A stretch of 64,000 nucleotides of DNA from Trichobilharzia szidati (taxonomy: Eukaryota > Platyhelminthes > Trematoda > Strigeidida > Schistosomatidae): NCBI GenBank assembly GCA_944472155.2, contig OX235279.1:151736199-151800198 (forward strand), in the 5' to 3' direction. Of this stretch, positions 10,655 through 22,194 are shown in pieces. Position 1 is the stretch's first letter. Every line of letters starts with the position of its first letter. The notes under the pieces were generated by a model that saw nothing but the letters and a program-made list of their open reading frames with translations, did not search any database and was not told where the DNA came from. A program made the position numbers and the translations under genes.

Positions 10655-11465
10655 ATAAATAGCAAGAAGGGGTGATTTATGGAATACGGGGGTTCAACGG
10701 CACATCTCCATTTTATCCTATTCTCTGCAGTCCTCTTCATCTGGCTCCACAATTTCCCATAAGCTCTCATCCCTTCCTCACATGATCTCCTCCGTGGCAC
10801 CCTCGGAAGCCCAACTAAACATTTCCCATTCGACTTCCACTAGACAACTTGGCAGCACGTGATACCACTCAACAGTCTTTCCAGTAAGTTCGATTCATCT
10901 CAGTATATTTTTGTAGGCACGTAGCAACGGATCATTCTAACTTTTCTTACTTTTGAGTCGATTCTTTGCTGTCATGATCCTGGGGGAAATTGGTTTCCAC
11001 CGCCTAAGAACCTTCAATGATATTGGTGATATCATGATAGCCACTCCCCCCAGTGTGCTCGTAGTTGTTAGCTGGGTAATCGGAGTAGATTTCTCACTCT
11101 TCACTTAACAATTTGGAGAGTCCACATCCATCCACTCACAGATTTCTAGCACTTCTATGTCATATCTTCTCAATTCTTCGTTAACTTCACCAGCATCGTT
11201 CTAACATACCACGTCCCCATGCTGATTTTTGATTTCATTGAAGAGAGACACATCAGCTGACTTGGTTTCCGAAGGTCTTCTCTAAAACCCGAGTCACTTT
11301 GTCTCTCCGATTCCTGTGAAGAACAAGTTTTTGAAAAAAACATTTCTGCTGTACTCTGAGGTTTCTGTAGCGACCAGGTTGATTTTCCAGGGTACTGTTG
11401 CTATCCCCACACTCACTATCCCATTCCTCTTTTTCCGGGCTTAGCAGCGGCCTAGTGAACTAGGC
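10655..11465 (-). mobile_element. RTE-clade LINE, internally deleted copy (EN start joined to C-terminus)
   Basis: Minus strand from about 11300: ELRRYDIEVLEI, then GGVAIMISPISLKVLRRWKP and ISPRIMTAKNRLKSKK, matching the start of an RTE apurinic-type endonuclease. At CYVPTKIY (about 10915) the reading jumps to the extreme C-terminus: RRRSCEEGMRAYGKLWSQMK and RTAENRIKWRCAVE. The rest of EN and the whole RT are absent. The 5' limit near 11465 is approximate. Confidence 0.65.
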
Positions 11466-11632
11466 GAAAGCTTCTCATAGGCAAACGAGTTTCATGTTTG
11501 TTTGTTTTTTAAATGCGTTCTCTCATTGTTTCCATAGTTACCACTTTGTAATTTATAACCTAGTTTACCACTATTTTCGACTCGCCTTTTTATACTACAT
11601 ATATAAACACTCGTTGTGAACAAGTAAACAAG

Positions 11633-11884
11633 ATGGTAATAATAGTCTGTAAAATGAGTTACAAAACGCTTGTCGTTTTAAAAAGCAACATCCCCGGGAG
11701 AAATGAATCGCTTAGAAACTTGGTAAATCATTCTTACTTACTAGGCCTAAAATTACAGTGTCAGCACCGTGAAGAGCTGCAACAGAACTACTTCGGTGAC
11801 CTGCTTGATGCGCTCGAAAGAATTCAATCAGTTCAGTTTCCTAAAAATGAAGAAAAAGAAGTAGAAAAAAGCATAATTACATAA
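11633..11884 (+). CDS. Unidentified small protein (83 aa, or 77 aa from the second Met)
   Basis: The ORF is preceded by a TATA-like ATACTACATATATAAACA at 11593-11610. Two ATGs are possible: 11633 and, more attractive, 11654 (MSYKTLVVLKSN). The protein is charged, with predicted amphipathic helices (LRNLVNHSYLLGLKLQ and QQNYFGDLLDALERIQSV) and an acidic/basic tail; no signal peptide, membrane span or known domain is seen. No repeat family overlaps it, unlike almost all other ORFs nearby. It could be a single-exon gene, an exon of a larger gene, or chance. Confidence 0.35.
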   Translation: MVIIVCKMSYKTLVVLKSNIPGRNESLRNLVNHSYLLGLKLQCQHREELQQNYFGDLLDALERIQSVQFPKNEEKEVEKSIIT

Positions 11885-11889
11885 CACTT

Positions 11890-12695
11890 GTAAAGTGATA
11901 TTTCAGGCTGTTTAAATGCATTAATAATAACCACAACGAAACAGATTAAGCATTAAGTTCAAAAGGTCAGATCAGGTCACCAGAAAGCTAAGGTATCTGC
12001 CTATAAAGAGAGCTGAAATCCTTAGCAGAGACAAAGTAGTACGAACTATATTACGCAGTAACCCTCATCTATTTTTAGCGCCAACAACATAAACGCTTTA
12101 AAGACTTCCTGTTCCATAAATATAAGCCAAATATCAATGGGTGGACGGAATTTCGTGTTAATTGGTCTAAATAGACAAAATACAGACTGAGACAGTATCA
12201 CTTTGTGGGTAAGGTTTCGAATAAAGAAATTTTTATTCATTGTCACCTTAAATTCATCTCTAAAACGTTGATTTGTAGAGTTTCAAGTATTTGTATCAAG
12301 CTATATACTACTGACTGACCGAGATAAGTAGTTGCATACCGCTCAGACACACTAGTAGTATAATAGCAAAAGGCAAGACAAAAGCCAAGGTATATTTTCA
12401 AGTGATCAAACCGCTGTTTATATCTTTACAATTTATATTATTTAAGCAATGACTGAGCGTGTGATTTTGGCTTACATTAAACGACATGAAATGGAATGTT
12501 CAAATACATATATAGCATTCTGTTGCTAATGTAGTATTGAACCGCGGGAAAAGTATTCAGACGTTAAGACCCTATAAATACAATGATTCCTTATTGTGAG
12601 AATAATATCCCGTTGGAACCCATCGTCTGTATCACACCACCACAATAGTATTTCCTAGCTAGATCCATTTGATCTAAACACCATACGGTCGATTT
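11890..12695. other. No recognisable feature
   Basis: AT-rich spacer. A 66-codon minus-strand ORF at 12246-12046 has no recognisable motif. Confidence 0.3.
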
Positions 12696-12699
12696 GTTT

Positions 12700-13075
12700 T
12701 TGGTATCTTGACTACCATCTATGATGTCAAGCTGATCGTTTATTGTGATCTGAAACTATGGCGAAATTTCCCCCCTCGAACTGTGCTAATTGCTACCTAG
12801 TTTGTAAATTGTGAGTTTAATTTATGGTAACGCCAGTGTAGCTAACCAGAAAGTGGGTGATTTGAACAGATTTGGCGCTCTTATGTGGGTCGAACCAGGT
12901 ACACTGCACCGATGAGCTCGACCCCGAATGAGAGAAACGGCCGTCCGTCCGGTGTTTAGATCACCTCAGTCTGGCTGAGACAGGTACTACTGGTTGATGT
13001 GAGTGTTGGTAAACAGCAACTAGTCTCAATAAATCAGCAGTATGCTGTTTTATGCATTTATACACTTGCCTTTTT
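12700..13075 (+). repeat. Dispersed repeat C
   Basis: It contains GGTGTTTAGATCACCTCAGT, CTGGCTGAGACA, TGATGTGAGTGTTGG and CAATAAATCAGCAGTATG. Matching sequence lies at 24700-24960 (same strand) and 59740-59890 (opposite strand). It is non-coding, and GTCGAACCAGGTACACTG near 12888 could be a decayed box B. Probably an old SINE or the end of an unrecognised element. Confidence 0.5.
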
Positions 13076-13079
13076 TGAC

Positions 13080-14435
13080 TACCATTCATGGTATAAAGTA
13101 GATTACATATTGTGATCTGAATAATCTCGGCCTCAAGTATTTGCTTTACTTAATAATTTGAATATGAAGATTAATTCAGGTATCTCTGAGACAGATGTCG
13201 AAAGGCCTCACCTATTTAAACTCTGCGATTACCTTGATCAGCTATTTTTAAGACTGTCATATCCTGTTTTCTAATTTCGTATGATTGCATACACTGCTAC
13301 ACTCAGTCAATTCTCTAGGTTTCTTGCCACGGTGTCTATGGGATACAGGAATATATAACTAATTCCATTCGACACTCACCACCTGGATGTGAGTAACGGT
13401 ATTCCGACTGAAGCAGGAAAGGATTACTTACTAGCTGATGACATCTGGTTTTTGTGTAGCCAGTGGATTTTTCGTCATCTTTTTATACACATAATAGACT
13501 CCAGCGCTAGTTCACTACTGAATAAATAACACCGAGATGGACAAAAGGTGTTGCTTAAGCATCAGTTTGAGGAGTTCTTCCTACAATGTCTAGTAAAATC
13601 AACAAAATATTTTGCGCATAGACACCGTTTCTTATGTACCTCTAGGTAAGTGTACCAGGATAGAAACATAGACATATAAATGTAGCTAGGGTACTAGAAT
13701 ATCATAGTATATCCTTAGTGTTTAAATGGTAAAAATTGTTTAGTCCCAGAAACAGAAGCAATTTAAGGGATAAGAAATAGGTAAAAAAAGAAGCACAATT
13801 CTTCATCGAAGACTATTAAATCACTAATGTTCTTTGCATTAAATTAGAAATATCCTTAGTTGTGAAAATATTTAGCATGAACGATCCTCTAGCCTCTGGA
13901 GCTATGACGTCGACCTTTTAAGTGAACTTTTGGTTCACATTATCCTCTGCCGATGGATTTCAAGAAATAAATTGATGCTAAACAGTTGAAGATGGTAGAC
14001 AGCAGAAGTTGAAGAACTAAGTTTCCTTTTTTATTGACCACTCGTCACGAAGGTGTATTCGCCTATAGAACTTGTGTCACCCGGTGGTGGTGCTGCGGTT
14101 AGCAACGTTGCCACTGAACTAATCGGATTGTGACTAACCTTGTGTATGTCTGTAATGAATAGACTGAGTAAACAATGTCATTCATCCAGTCCTTAATGCT
14201 GGCAGGACTAAATTCTTCCCCAATAAATTTGGAGGATAACTCTTAAAATCATGTACGTTTATTTTTCATCAACCACATGTACATCGTTTTTTCCCCTTTC
14301 ATAGAGAAAAAACACACGGGAAAAATCGATTTATTTTTGTTTTAATTCGAAAATTTCCTCCGTGTTCGACTAGTATCAAAATATCGGGAAATTGGTCTAT
14401 TCGAACAAATTTATGAGAATGAAGAAAATAAAACA
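13080..14435. other. No recognisable feature
   Basis: AT-rich. No ORF over 60 codons, no repeat family and no tRNA-like box recognised. Confidence 0.3.
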
Positions 14436-14566
14436 ATCTTGTTATGTGTACCTGAAAATTTAACTTGCGTCACAGTGCGCGTTTGTATGTTTATGTTCAC
14501 AGAACGAGGAAGAAACACAAATAAAATCAAGGATAACAGCATGTACAACCTATTCTGTCTGTCTCC

Positions 14567-14582
14567 GTCTCGCGCGCGCGCG
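14567..14582. repeat. Short (CG)n tract
   Basis: GTCTCGCGCGCGCGCGCTC is a run of alternating CG inside AT-rich DNA. Such a tract can adopt Z-DNA; no function is implied. Confidence 0.7.
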
Positions 14583-14739
14583 CTCATAACACGTGTACAG
14601 ATACCTAAATCAATCTATGATCTTTCAGATAAAATGAAGTCAAAATGTAAACAGCAGACACACATAAACCAATAACCAGTTCTTACTATTATACAGATGT
14701 GTTACGATCAGATAATAATAATAGTAATATTTATTTACT

Positions 14740-14917
14740 TATTACAGCTTGGTTCCACACAGTATTTTAGTACATCTATGAAATTTTCAGCGTGTGATAT
14801 CGGTAGCCCAAATTTAGCAGGCCAACAATTGATATCGGAAGTGTGTCGGCCGGGGATCCAACCTGGACCGTGTGCATGGTCGGCGAGCATCCTAACCAAT
14901 GTGCCATCGACGCACAC
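14740..14917 (-). mobile_element. tRNA-headed SINE, subfamily A1
   Basis: Minus strand from 14917: GTGTGCGTCGATGGCACATT, box B-like GGTTGGATCCCCGGCC, then CCGATATC-type body, GCTGAAAATTTCATAG and a tail GTGTGGAACCAAGCTGTAAT. Box A and box B are both mutated. Confidence 0.7.
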
Positions 14918-15029
14918 GATAGATAAATCACCTGGCCTTTATCATTAATTAATAAATGTTTTGAGCGAAGAATTGTCTGCGATAACTTCTTCTTCTTCTA
15001 CTTCTTCAGGCTTTACAATTATAAATCCA

Positions 15030-15700
15030 TGAATATTAGAATGCACAAATAGCCGGTCAAAAGGCAAGTGGAAATTATATCAGAAATTGTAGTGTCATTT
15101 TATCTCATCTAGCGGATAGTGAATACCACGTCAAAATAGATGAGCCATTTACGGTTGTATATGCAGTACCAAACAATCTGAAGAAGGACACACAGTTACG
15201 TCTCCTAACTATAGCTGAAGCTACAGAGATTAATAATAGAAAAACCTGACCTATGTGTGTAAAAAAAAGCACATTCATCCTGTTTGTTTACCCTGGCCAC
15301 CAGAGACATTATCATTTCATATTTCCATGTCATATTATGCCTTTCTTATTCCTTTTCACCTAGTTTACTTCAACTCCGTTATTATCCTTATTTATTATGT
15401 GTCAACCTTTTGTAATTTACACTAAGCTTATCATGTCTCTAGTATTTTATTACAGTTCATAATTTAATCTCTTTATTTTGTCACTACACTTCATATATGC
15501 AAACCCTTGCTTGAACTTACTACATTCAGTGTTCCTCATTTTTGGTATGTGCTTGTAACTGTAGAGTCTGAAGAAGAAGTTATCGAAAATAGTTGTTCTT
15601 TCATAACTATCTTGTTCTGATGACATTATGGGGATTTTTAATTTACTGAAATAAATGTTAAACATAATTTCAGTATAGATTTTGTCCGGAAACGATATCA
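15030..15700 (+). mobile_element. Second-type Penelope-like element, C-terminus and 3' UTR
   Basis: The plus strand from about 15085 reads SVILSHLADSEYHVKIDEPF, then TVVYAVPNNLKKDTQLRLLT and IAEATEINNRK, then (shifted) PDLCVQKK. An 'EAFxxxYRVPxNLxxxxRxRLLxIAEAxxIxxxxPxLCVQK' layout is found at the end of some flatworm GIY-YIG elements, from my memory of the family. A non-coding 3' region with TCTGAAGAAGAAGTTATCG follows. Confidence 0.5.
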
Positions 15701-15704
15701 ATTA

Positions 15705-15900
15705 TGAAAATCAGTGAGAACCAAGGAGTACTCGGTAGCTGTTTTGTCTTGGTTTGTGAATCACCATCAATGAGCAGCCACAACTCCAGCAGAGATCTCT
15801 AATCAAAGACCTCACAAGGTTATGCAGGCGATCGTCCATCGGCCATTCAGTCACAAAGGTTGAAACTTTTGTCAATTGCCACCGACCTAGCGTCACTGCA
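15705..15900 (-). mobile_element. Possible degenerate SINE B
   Basis: GAACCAAGGAGTACTCGGTA, GCTGTTTTGTCTTGGTTTGT and GAATCACCATCAATGAGCAG follow the order of SINE B at 35270-35330, but the tRNA-like head is barely recognisable. Confidence 0.3.
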
Positions 15901-15994
15901 AACCAATCTCATGTCTGTAGCTGATATCACTTTATGACGAAATCTACATTGACGGTAAAGATTTCATTGCCTAAGTAATGCATAAGATTTTTTT

Positions 15995-16232
15995 ATAGCT
16001 TTACGTTCCCAGTGGAGCATAGGACTTCAAGCTAGAGGCTTGAAGTTTCGGTAGCAATGGAATTTAATTTTTAAGGGATGGGGTTGCTAACCTCATGCTC
16101 AACCTTCCCTCTTTACCAATCTTATTACTGACTTAGCGAGGTAAAGGAGTGTGTCGGCCGGGAATCGAACCCCAAATCGAATGCGTGGTTGGTTAGTGAG
16201 CATTCTACCGCCGTGCCACTGACTAACAATTC
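15995..16232 (-). mobile_element. tRNA-headed SINE, subfamily A2
   Basis: Minus strand: a head with GTCAGTGGCACGGCGG (box A), GGTTCGATTCCCGGCC (box B), the CTCCTTTACCTCGCTAAGTC body, and a tail ending AAGTCCTATGCTCCACTGGG near 16010. Confidence 0.75.
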
Positions 16233-16324
16233 ACTATTCCTACTATTTGAATATGTAAACTGTTTGATTGAATAACTTATTGTTATGAAAACTTTTTTTA
16301 TATGTAAGTGATTTATTATTATTC

Positions 16325-17070
16325 CTTTCGGCTTTGAGTGGAACATAGGGCTTCAATAGCATAACTGCAGTTCATTTCATTCCTTTGCAGTCTTTTTCAA
16401 CTGGCTCCACAATTGCCCATAAACCGTCATCTCCTCCATGTCACCATCGGACGGCCAACTCGTCGTTTCCCATTAAGGTCCCTTTCGAGAGATGGTGTAG
16501 TGCGTCACGTGGTCCTTCAGAGGTATCATCAGCGCATATCCGATCTGTATTCATTTCCCTGGATATATTTATCTGGCAAAAGGTCATTAGTTGCTACTTT
16601 CACAGAGTGTTCCCTGTTGCCCATCTTACATAACTGGCCATGGTGATCTTCAGTATGGAGCCAGCGAATGCATCTATTGATGAAAGTTTGCACTAACCAA
16701 TTGGAAATGCCTTTCATGACGCGTTAGCCAAGTTCCTGGCCCACATAAGAGAACTGACTGACTTAAAATTGGTATTGAAAATCCAAATTATGTCCTTCAT
16801 ACTGAGTACAGATTTCAGAATGATAATGAAGGTATTTCGATTCTGGTTTTGATATCCTTATCCGTTCTACCTGTAGGTGAAACGATGCTCCCTAGACGAG
16901 TGGAGGAAGTGACCTCGTTCAAATTCCCCTCGTTGATAGTGGTTGGTGCTTGTTGTTGTCACTGTTGGTTGGTTATCTTTATCCCCTCCATCTTCTCTAT
17001 GTTGACTTGATGTCTTTTCTTTACTGTCTGCGTCTTCTACCAGTTTGTTGGTTTTCGCTTGTGTCTTCGA
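16325..17070 (-). mobile_element. RTE-clade LINE remnant (family R)
   Basis: Minus strand: a QVNIEKMEGIKITNQQ-like segment, a TTINEGNLNEVT-like strand, LGSIV, a LKSVLSMKD-type helix, LLCGPGTW-like remains, and the C-terminal basic region with GRPTVTWRR, ending AAGCCCTATGTTCCACTC near 16335. Many frameshifts and stops. The upstream side ends at a long (TA)n tract. Confidence 0.65.
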
Positions 17071-17077
17071 ATTTACG

Positions 17078-17078
<1 letters not shown>

Positions 17079-17122
<44 letters not shown>
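17079..17122. repeat. (TA)n microsatellite
   Basis: About 43 bases of uninterrupted TA at the edge of an RTE remnant. Confidence 0.9.
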
Positions 17123-17125
<3 letters not shown>

Positions 17126-17369
17126 TTCTGGATTTATTAATGAACTAGACAGACCCATAGGTTAAATAGTAAAAAAAGATTGTTATTGTTAAATGCCTTA
17201 TTTCTTGCAGTCTTAGTAAGTAAATCTCTCAGTCATAGTAAAATACTGAGGTTCTTAGAAAGATAAATAATTTAGTTGTATTCATTGATTGTGCTGTAAC
17301 TACTTTGGATTAAATGTGTCCCAATTTCAACTTGATCATATCCACTCTGTTAAATATTTTGCATACATT

Positions 17370-17440
17370 TTAGTGATACTATATTCTCTGAATTCAATAG
17401 TTCAGTTGTGAAGCTTTCATCCAGATATGAAGTGGTCTTT
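17370..17440 (+). mobile_element. PLE terminal-repeat fragment
   Basis: TATTCTCTGAATTCAATAGT followed by CAGTTGTGAAGCTTTCATCC resembles the PLE terminus at 4999-5038. Very short, so the assignment is tentative. Confidence 0.35.
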
Positions 17441-17554
17441 TTTCAAGAATTTCCCGTTTCCCTCTCTCTCTGTCTCTCAGTAGTTTGTCTTGTTACTTCA
17501 GATTACTAAATTCAATAATAAAAATTGCCTGATAGCATATGCAAGTATTGGATA

Positions 17555-17770
17555 GAGAAACCAATGGCTGAAGATTATTGAAGATATGGCTCAAAATTGT
17601 TCTCAATGGCAGAGGTGTATTCACTCTTTGTGATCACCCATATAACCACTAAGTTGTTGTGTTACATTTCTCTTTTTTTGTGCAGTACTTTTCAAACCCC
17701 TACTGCACGGAATGTGACAACTTAAACTACTGCACTGCTTTGCTTAGTTCTATGTTGATACTCAGTTGGG
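17555..17770 (+). mobile_element. Family B LINE 3' UTR fragment
   Basis: It starts in GATATGGCTCAAAATTGTTC (the conserved DMAQNxSQW codons) and continues with the family 3' UTR including GAATGTGACAACTTAAACTA. No upstream coding part is present, which fits 5' truncation. Confidence 0.5.
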
Positions 17771-17779
17771 ATAAAGAAT

Positions 17780-18640
17780 ACTGGAAAGGTTTGACGTACA
17801 TACACTCAGACACCGGAGGGGAACGTGAGAGATATCAACACTGATCAGACATTGTGTGTATGCGTGTGTTTGTGTCAACAGGACAGTCGACTTGGCAGTT
17901 CTAAAACATTTGTCTTTATTTTAATGGCGTTATACACAATAACAGTGGTAGTGTACCACTGTAACGGTAAAAGACCAGAGACTTGGTAAAGGAGTTTATT
18001 TGGAATATGGCATCTGTATATAGCCAAACTGTGTACAACTCATCTTCACCGCACCATTTGCACAGATCTTCTGTGTTGTGCTACTTCTGGCTTTCATATT
18101 GCGTTTCCTTGTGTCCTTTTCACGTCTCCTGTGTATCTTCGCAACTCTATATCATTTGCTTTCTCTGACCTCAAATCTATCTCCCTGTTGATTTGCATTT
18201 TTATGCTGATGAATATCTCTTCATATACTACTGACAAGGCTTTTCAGTAAAACACTCCACACCAATACTAATCTTGACAACCTAAACAGCAAATAATTCG
18301 CAACAATTAAGTTGTTATTCTGCTATAATGAATTGATGGTAATTCGCCAATGTACATATACCTGGTTGTTTTTTTTTGATTTCCTGTGAACTTCTAAGTA
18401 AACTTATCTAGAATTTGTTTAGTTTTGCATCTGTATTTTCTTCTGTTTCCATAATCTAGTTATTATACGCGTGTGTATTGATTAGTAAATGTTTCAAAAC
18501 TTGACTAGTTCATTTGCTTTTGTCAGTGTTCAATATTTACACATAAACACATGCGTATAGCCTGGTAAGATTTAGTGTATTTCAAATAGCATAACACTAG
18601 TAGTCAAGTGTTCATGAGTAACATCCTCCTCCTCCCTACT
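17780..18640. other. No recognisable feature
   Basis: AT-rich. Two 60-codon plus-strand ORFs (17659, 17983) have no domains. Confidence 0.3.
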
Positions 18641-18654
18641 TACTAGGTGTACCT

Positions 18655-18850
18655 TGATTTCAACAGTTCTACGAAAATGCTGATGTTGATCCAGCTGCAC
18701 AGGTTGAACAAATGACCAATGGCCTGAACGAAATAAAACTTATTCTTTGACAATTATTTCTTCACAAATGTTCCAAGTGATGATGCGTTACTTAGATATA
18801 TTAAACACACTGGTAGCAAACATCTGAGCTTTCAATTGCAAAATACGTTA
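18655..18850 (+). pseudogene. Decayed SNARE-like (YKT6-type) coding fragment
   Basis: After a splice-acceptor-like TTGATTTCAACAG, the plus strand (18667-18750) reads FYENADVDPAAQVEQMTNGL then NEIKLIL and a TGA. Shifted one frame, the next 70 bases read MFQVMMRYLDILNTLVANI. The order Y-N, D-P, V, E-K-IL, M, R, L-x-x-LV resembles the R-SNARE core of YKT6-like longins, with two extra residues and frame breaks. If right, it is a retrocopy or dead exon. It could also be chance similarity. Confidence 0.3.
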
Positions 18851-19019
18851 TTCACACCAATAACCATAAGCTGAGTGATAAACATTACTTAACCGCAATA
18901 TGGAATGATTTGTCGGGATATTCTCCTCAGACTGACAGTATTTCTACATATCCGCATTCCTAAGCGACCTAAGATCTCCTACAAGTACATCAGCAACACT
19001 TCGAAGCAATATTGAATCA

Positions 19020-19965
19020 TCTATTGTCATTATTATTGTTTCCTTTAATTCCTAGAGGAACATAGCCCTTCAGCCGCACGTCTCCACTGAGTTAGGTTCT
19101 CTGCCAACATTTTCACCTGGCTCCATGTCTGCCACCAAGCTTTCATCTCCTCCTCACATCACCTCCTCCACGTCACCATCGGACGACCAACTCGCCGCTT
19201 CCCGTTCGGGTTCCAATTGAGCAGTGACCTGTCGTGTGACGTCACTTGATGGTTTTCTCAGAGTACGGCCAATCCATCTCCATTTTTTTGCATATTTGTT
19301 GCACAATTGGTTCCTGCTGGGTCCGTTCGCTCCCAGAGATCCCTCCCCGTTGCTGATCTTATCTGGCCGGTCATCTGATCTTAAGTGAAGAATTGAGCGA
19401 AGACAGCTGCTGATGAAGGTCTGTAGTTTGTTCGAAGTGCTCTTTGTGACGCGGCGCCAAGTCGCTGATCCGTATGTTTAGTAGCACTGACTTCACATTG
19501 GAAGTGAAAATCCGGATCTTATTTTTGATGCTGAGTGCTGTTGACCTCCACACAGACTTGAGAATAATGCACGCTTGACTTGCTTTCCAGATCCTCGCTG
19601 TGATATCTTCATCAGTTCCGCCCGTAGTTGAGACGATGCTTCCCAGATCGGTAGGTAAAGGAGGTTGCTTCTTTCAGATTCCTGCCATTGATGCCAATTA
19701 TTGTCTGTTATTGTTGCTGTTACTGCTGGCCAGGAACCGTCATCACCTGTTTTCTCTGTGTTTACATGAAGACCTATCTTCTCTGGAAGCTTCTTCTGCC
19801 AACTAGTTGCCTATTCACTTACATATCTTCCAGTTTGTGGGAAATCGGACACATATCATCGGCAAAGTGCAGATCTTCCAAGTTTTTTGTGTGGGTCCAT
19901 TTCATGCCTGTTTCTTCGTTGCCTGCTGTCGCGGTTTTCGATACGTAATTGCAATGTATGTTTTT
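19020..19965 (-). mobile_element. RTE-clade LINE remnant with RT catalytic motif (family R)
   Basis: Minus strand: GMKWTHTKNLEDLHFADDMC (FADD is the RT metal-binding box; about 19930-19860), ISHKLEDM, a NNKQ/LASMAGI-type segment, VGSIVSTTGGT-like remains, IKNKIRIFTSNVKSVLL near 19520, WRWIGRTLRKPS, and a C-terminal basic domain ending CCTCTAGGAATTAAAGGAAA with an (AAT)n tail at 19030. It is the longest C-terminal RTE copy here. Indels break the frame several times. Confidence 0.75.
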
Positions 19966-19969
19966 AAGT

Positions 19970-20835
19970 TGCCGAGTTGGAGCAGCTAATAATGGTGGAA
20001 ATCCTAGTTTGGGATTATTCTGCAATACGCACCGAATAAGTTCAAACTTCGTCAAAATCTTAATAACAGGATAACACTTCCTGAGGGTAGATCAAATTTA
20101 ACAACAACAGGTCAGATAAACAAATATCAGCGTGAACTGTCTTCAACTTTTGAAACACATGATTTTATGACAATTATGATACTACTGCTATTATAAGTGT
20201 TGGCTCCCAAATTAGAAAAAAAGACAAAAACGGAAAACCCTCAGAAAACAATCGAATCCAACACAAAAATAAACAAATTTTTTTAAAAAAAGTACGACAG
20301 CACGAAAAGAGTTCTGATCAGTCACCAAATAGCTAAACAATAAGATCTACTGATCAACGAAGGACAAATATACTTTTATACTTTGAAGGGTCAAGGTCGG
20401 GGGAATTTTTTCATCACGTGATTATCTATCTTAAACGAAACATGAATTCTACCCATGGAATTAGTGAAGCTATTAGAATAGCATCAAATAGAACACGTTG
20501 CAATAGGAATACTATCTTAATGTATATCACTTATGGGTGATATAATTGATGATACAGTTTAATGAAGCATAACTGTGTGTGTCATGATGCAGATTGATAG
20601 GAAGAAGCCATTTTAAGTCAATGACTACAGAGATAGAAGTGTTTAATCTTCAAATCTCGATTTAGTTCACGTTGTGGACATGAAATAATCTCACTGGACA
20701 ACTTGTTTAACCTTGGGACAACAGTTGCCAACCAATCAGAATAATTTGTTGTCCTCTGATCTAGTCGAATTTTAATACGGCTAAGCATATGTATAAATAT
20801 GATGTGTTTTCCATAATAAAAATCTACCATCAAGT
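19970..20835. other. No recognisable feature
   Basis: AT-rich. A 74-codon minus ORF at 20842-20618 carries no motif. Nothing matching the missing eEF2K C-terminal exons was recognised here. Confidence 0.3.
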
Positions 20836-20839
20836 CTCC

Positions 20840-21330
20840 CATCCTATGCCGTCAACTGATTTCCCCTCCCTTCCTGCCTAGCACTCGACCAAAGCCTAAC
20901 CTCAATATTGCTCACCTTATAATACCACTTCACACGGGATGTAGAACGCAGACACCTATGAACAAAGACAGCTAGCCGGCATTTTCATGTCTTCCACTTA
21001 CAATGGCCATGTTTCACTCGCAGCCATAAAGAAGGACAGAGCGAACTGGTGAGTAGCATCCACGTCCTTTGATCGACAACCGGATATCACGTCTACTAAG
21101 CCAGAGACGGAGTAAACTGGTATATGCCAAACTAGCCCTCTGTATCCGTGCTGAGATTTCGTCAGAGATCAACCTGTTGGCGTTGGTTGATGCAACTTCC
21201 CAAATAAATGAAGTGGTCAACACGCTCAACCAACACTTCACTCCCTATCTTTAAACTAGGAGTCCTGTAGCATCGCCTTACACTTGACTGGACCGAATCA
21301 CATGCCAAACATTAGCAGATTGCTCCTGAA
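20840..21330 (-). mobile_element. Family B LINE remnant, RT C-terminal region
   Basis: A minus ORF at 21241-21014 reads ISDEISARIQRASLAYTSLL, then RLWLSRRDIRLSIKGRGCY and SVLLYGCE. Downstream, in other frames, are ED(M)KMPASCLCS-type remains and KWYYKVSNIEVRLWSSARQ. This is the thumb and connection after the RT core of family B. Confidence 0.65.
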
Positions 21331-21659
21331 GGTGTTCAGAAGACTCTGCATTGAGTTTTGGGAATGAATACAAGTGTACTATTAATAATCCGATGATCAC
21401 TTATGCAAAACATTTCCTTGGTATAATTACAGTAATGTTAGCAAAGTTGAAGTTTTTTGTTTCTAAGATCTGTAACGCGAAAGAGAGAGAGAAGAAGTTT
21501 GTTGGATAGGGAAATTGCATAGATCTCTTTTAACGCCCCCATAAGTTAAGATCACGATCTAGATTCTAGATGTTGTAAGGATATGGCTTATTGGCTTAAG
21601 CACACAACATCCAATCAATGAGTCCCGGGGTTCAGACCTCACTCCCCTACTTCAGACCG

Positions 21660-22160
21660 GGCAACTGATTAGCCCTAACACAATAATTGTGGTTATGTGT
21701 TAATGCATGTAGTGCAATTGCTGAGTTTTTTTCTAAATTACTTATCTTCTCGGGATCAACCATTCTTACCTTGGCTAAATTCTTATGTTTCGACAATCTG
21801 ACTATCCCCGATCTACTGGTTTGACCTATGTTGTTGACCTCACAGTGATTGCAAGGTATTTTGTAAATTATATAATTTTGTGTAATTGGGTCACTGGAGT
21901 CCTCTAATATACAAAGCTTGTCTCTGAGTGAGTTTGCAGGTTTTAATCTTGCCCTAATTCCTGCTTTATTAAGAATCCTATGGGTTCCCCTTGTTTATAT
22001 GGTGAAATTGTAGATGCCTTATACTCTTTCTTATTTATGTTATCATTATTAGTTTCACCATTTTATTTTTATTTTTCTTGTGACCTTTTTTGATCTTCTT
22101 AATGAATTTTATAGGATAGTTATTTAACACTAATGATTCTTCTGTCTGTTCAAGTTCACG
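21660..22160 (-). mobile_element. Penelope-like element remnant, GIY-YIG region
   Basis: Minus strand: RILNKAGIRARLKPANS, then NYIIYKIPCNHCEVNNIGQT, SRSGIVRLSKHKNLAK in one open stretch. The Cys-X2-Cys pair and IGQTSR motif are intact, but the Tyr of YIG has become Asn. Related to 1-540. Confidence 0.65.
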
Positions 22161-22194
22161 ATTGACCTCCTGTAAGATTGTATTCGGCACTCTG

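Noticed and set aside
15450..15701. 83-codon minus-strand ORF
   Set aside because: It is antisense to the 3' non-coding region of a Penelope-like remnant.
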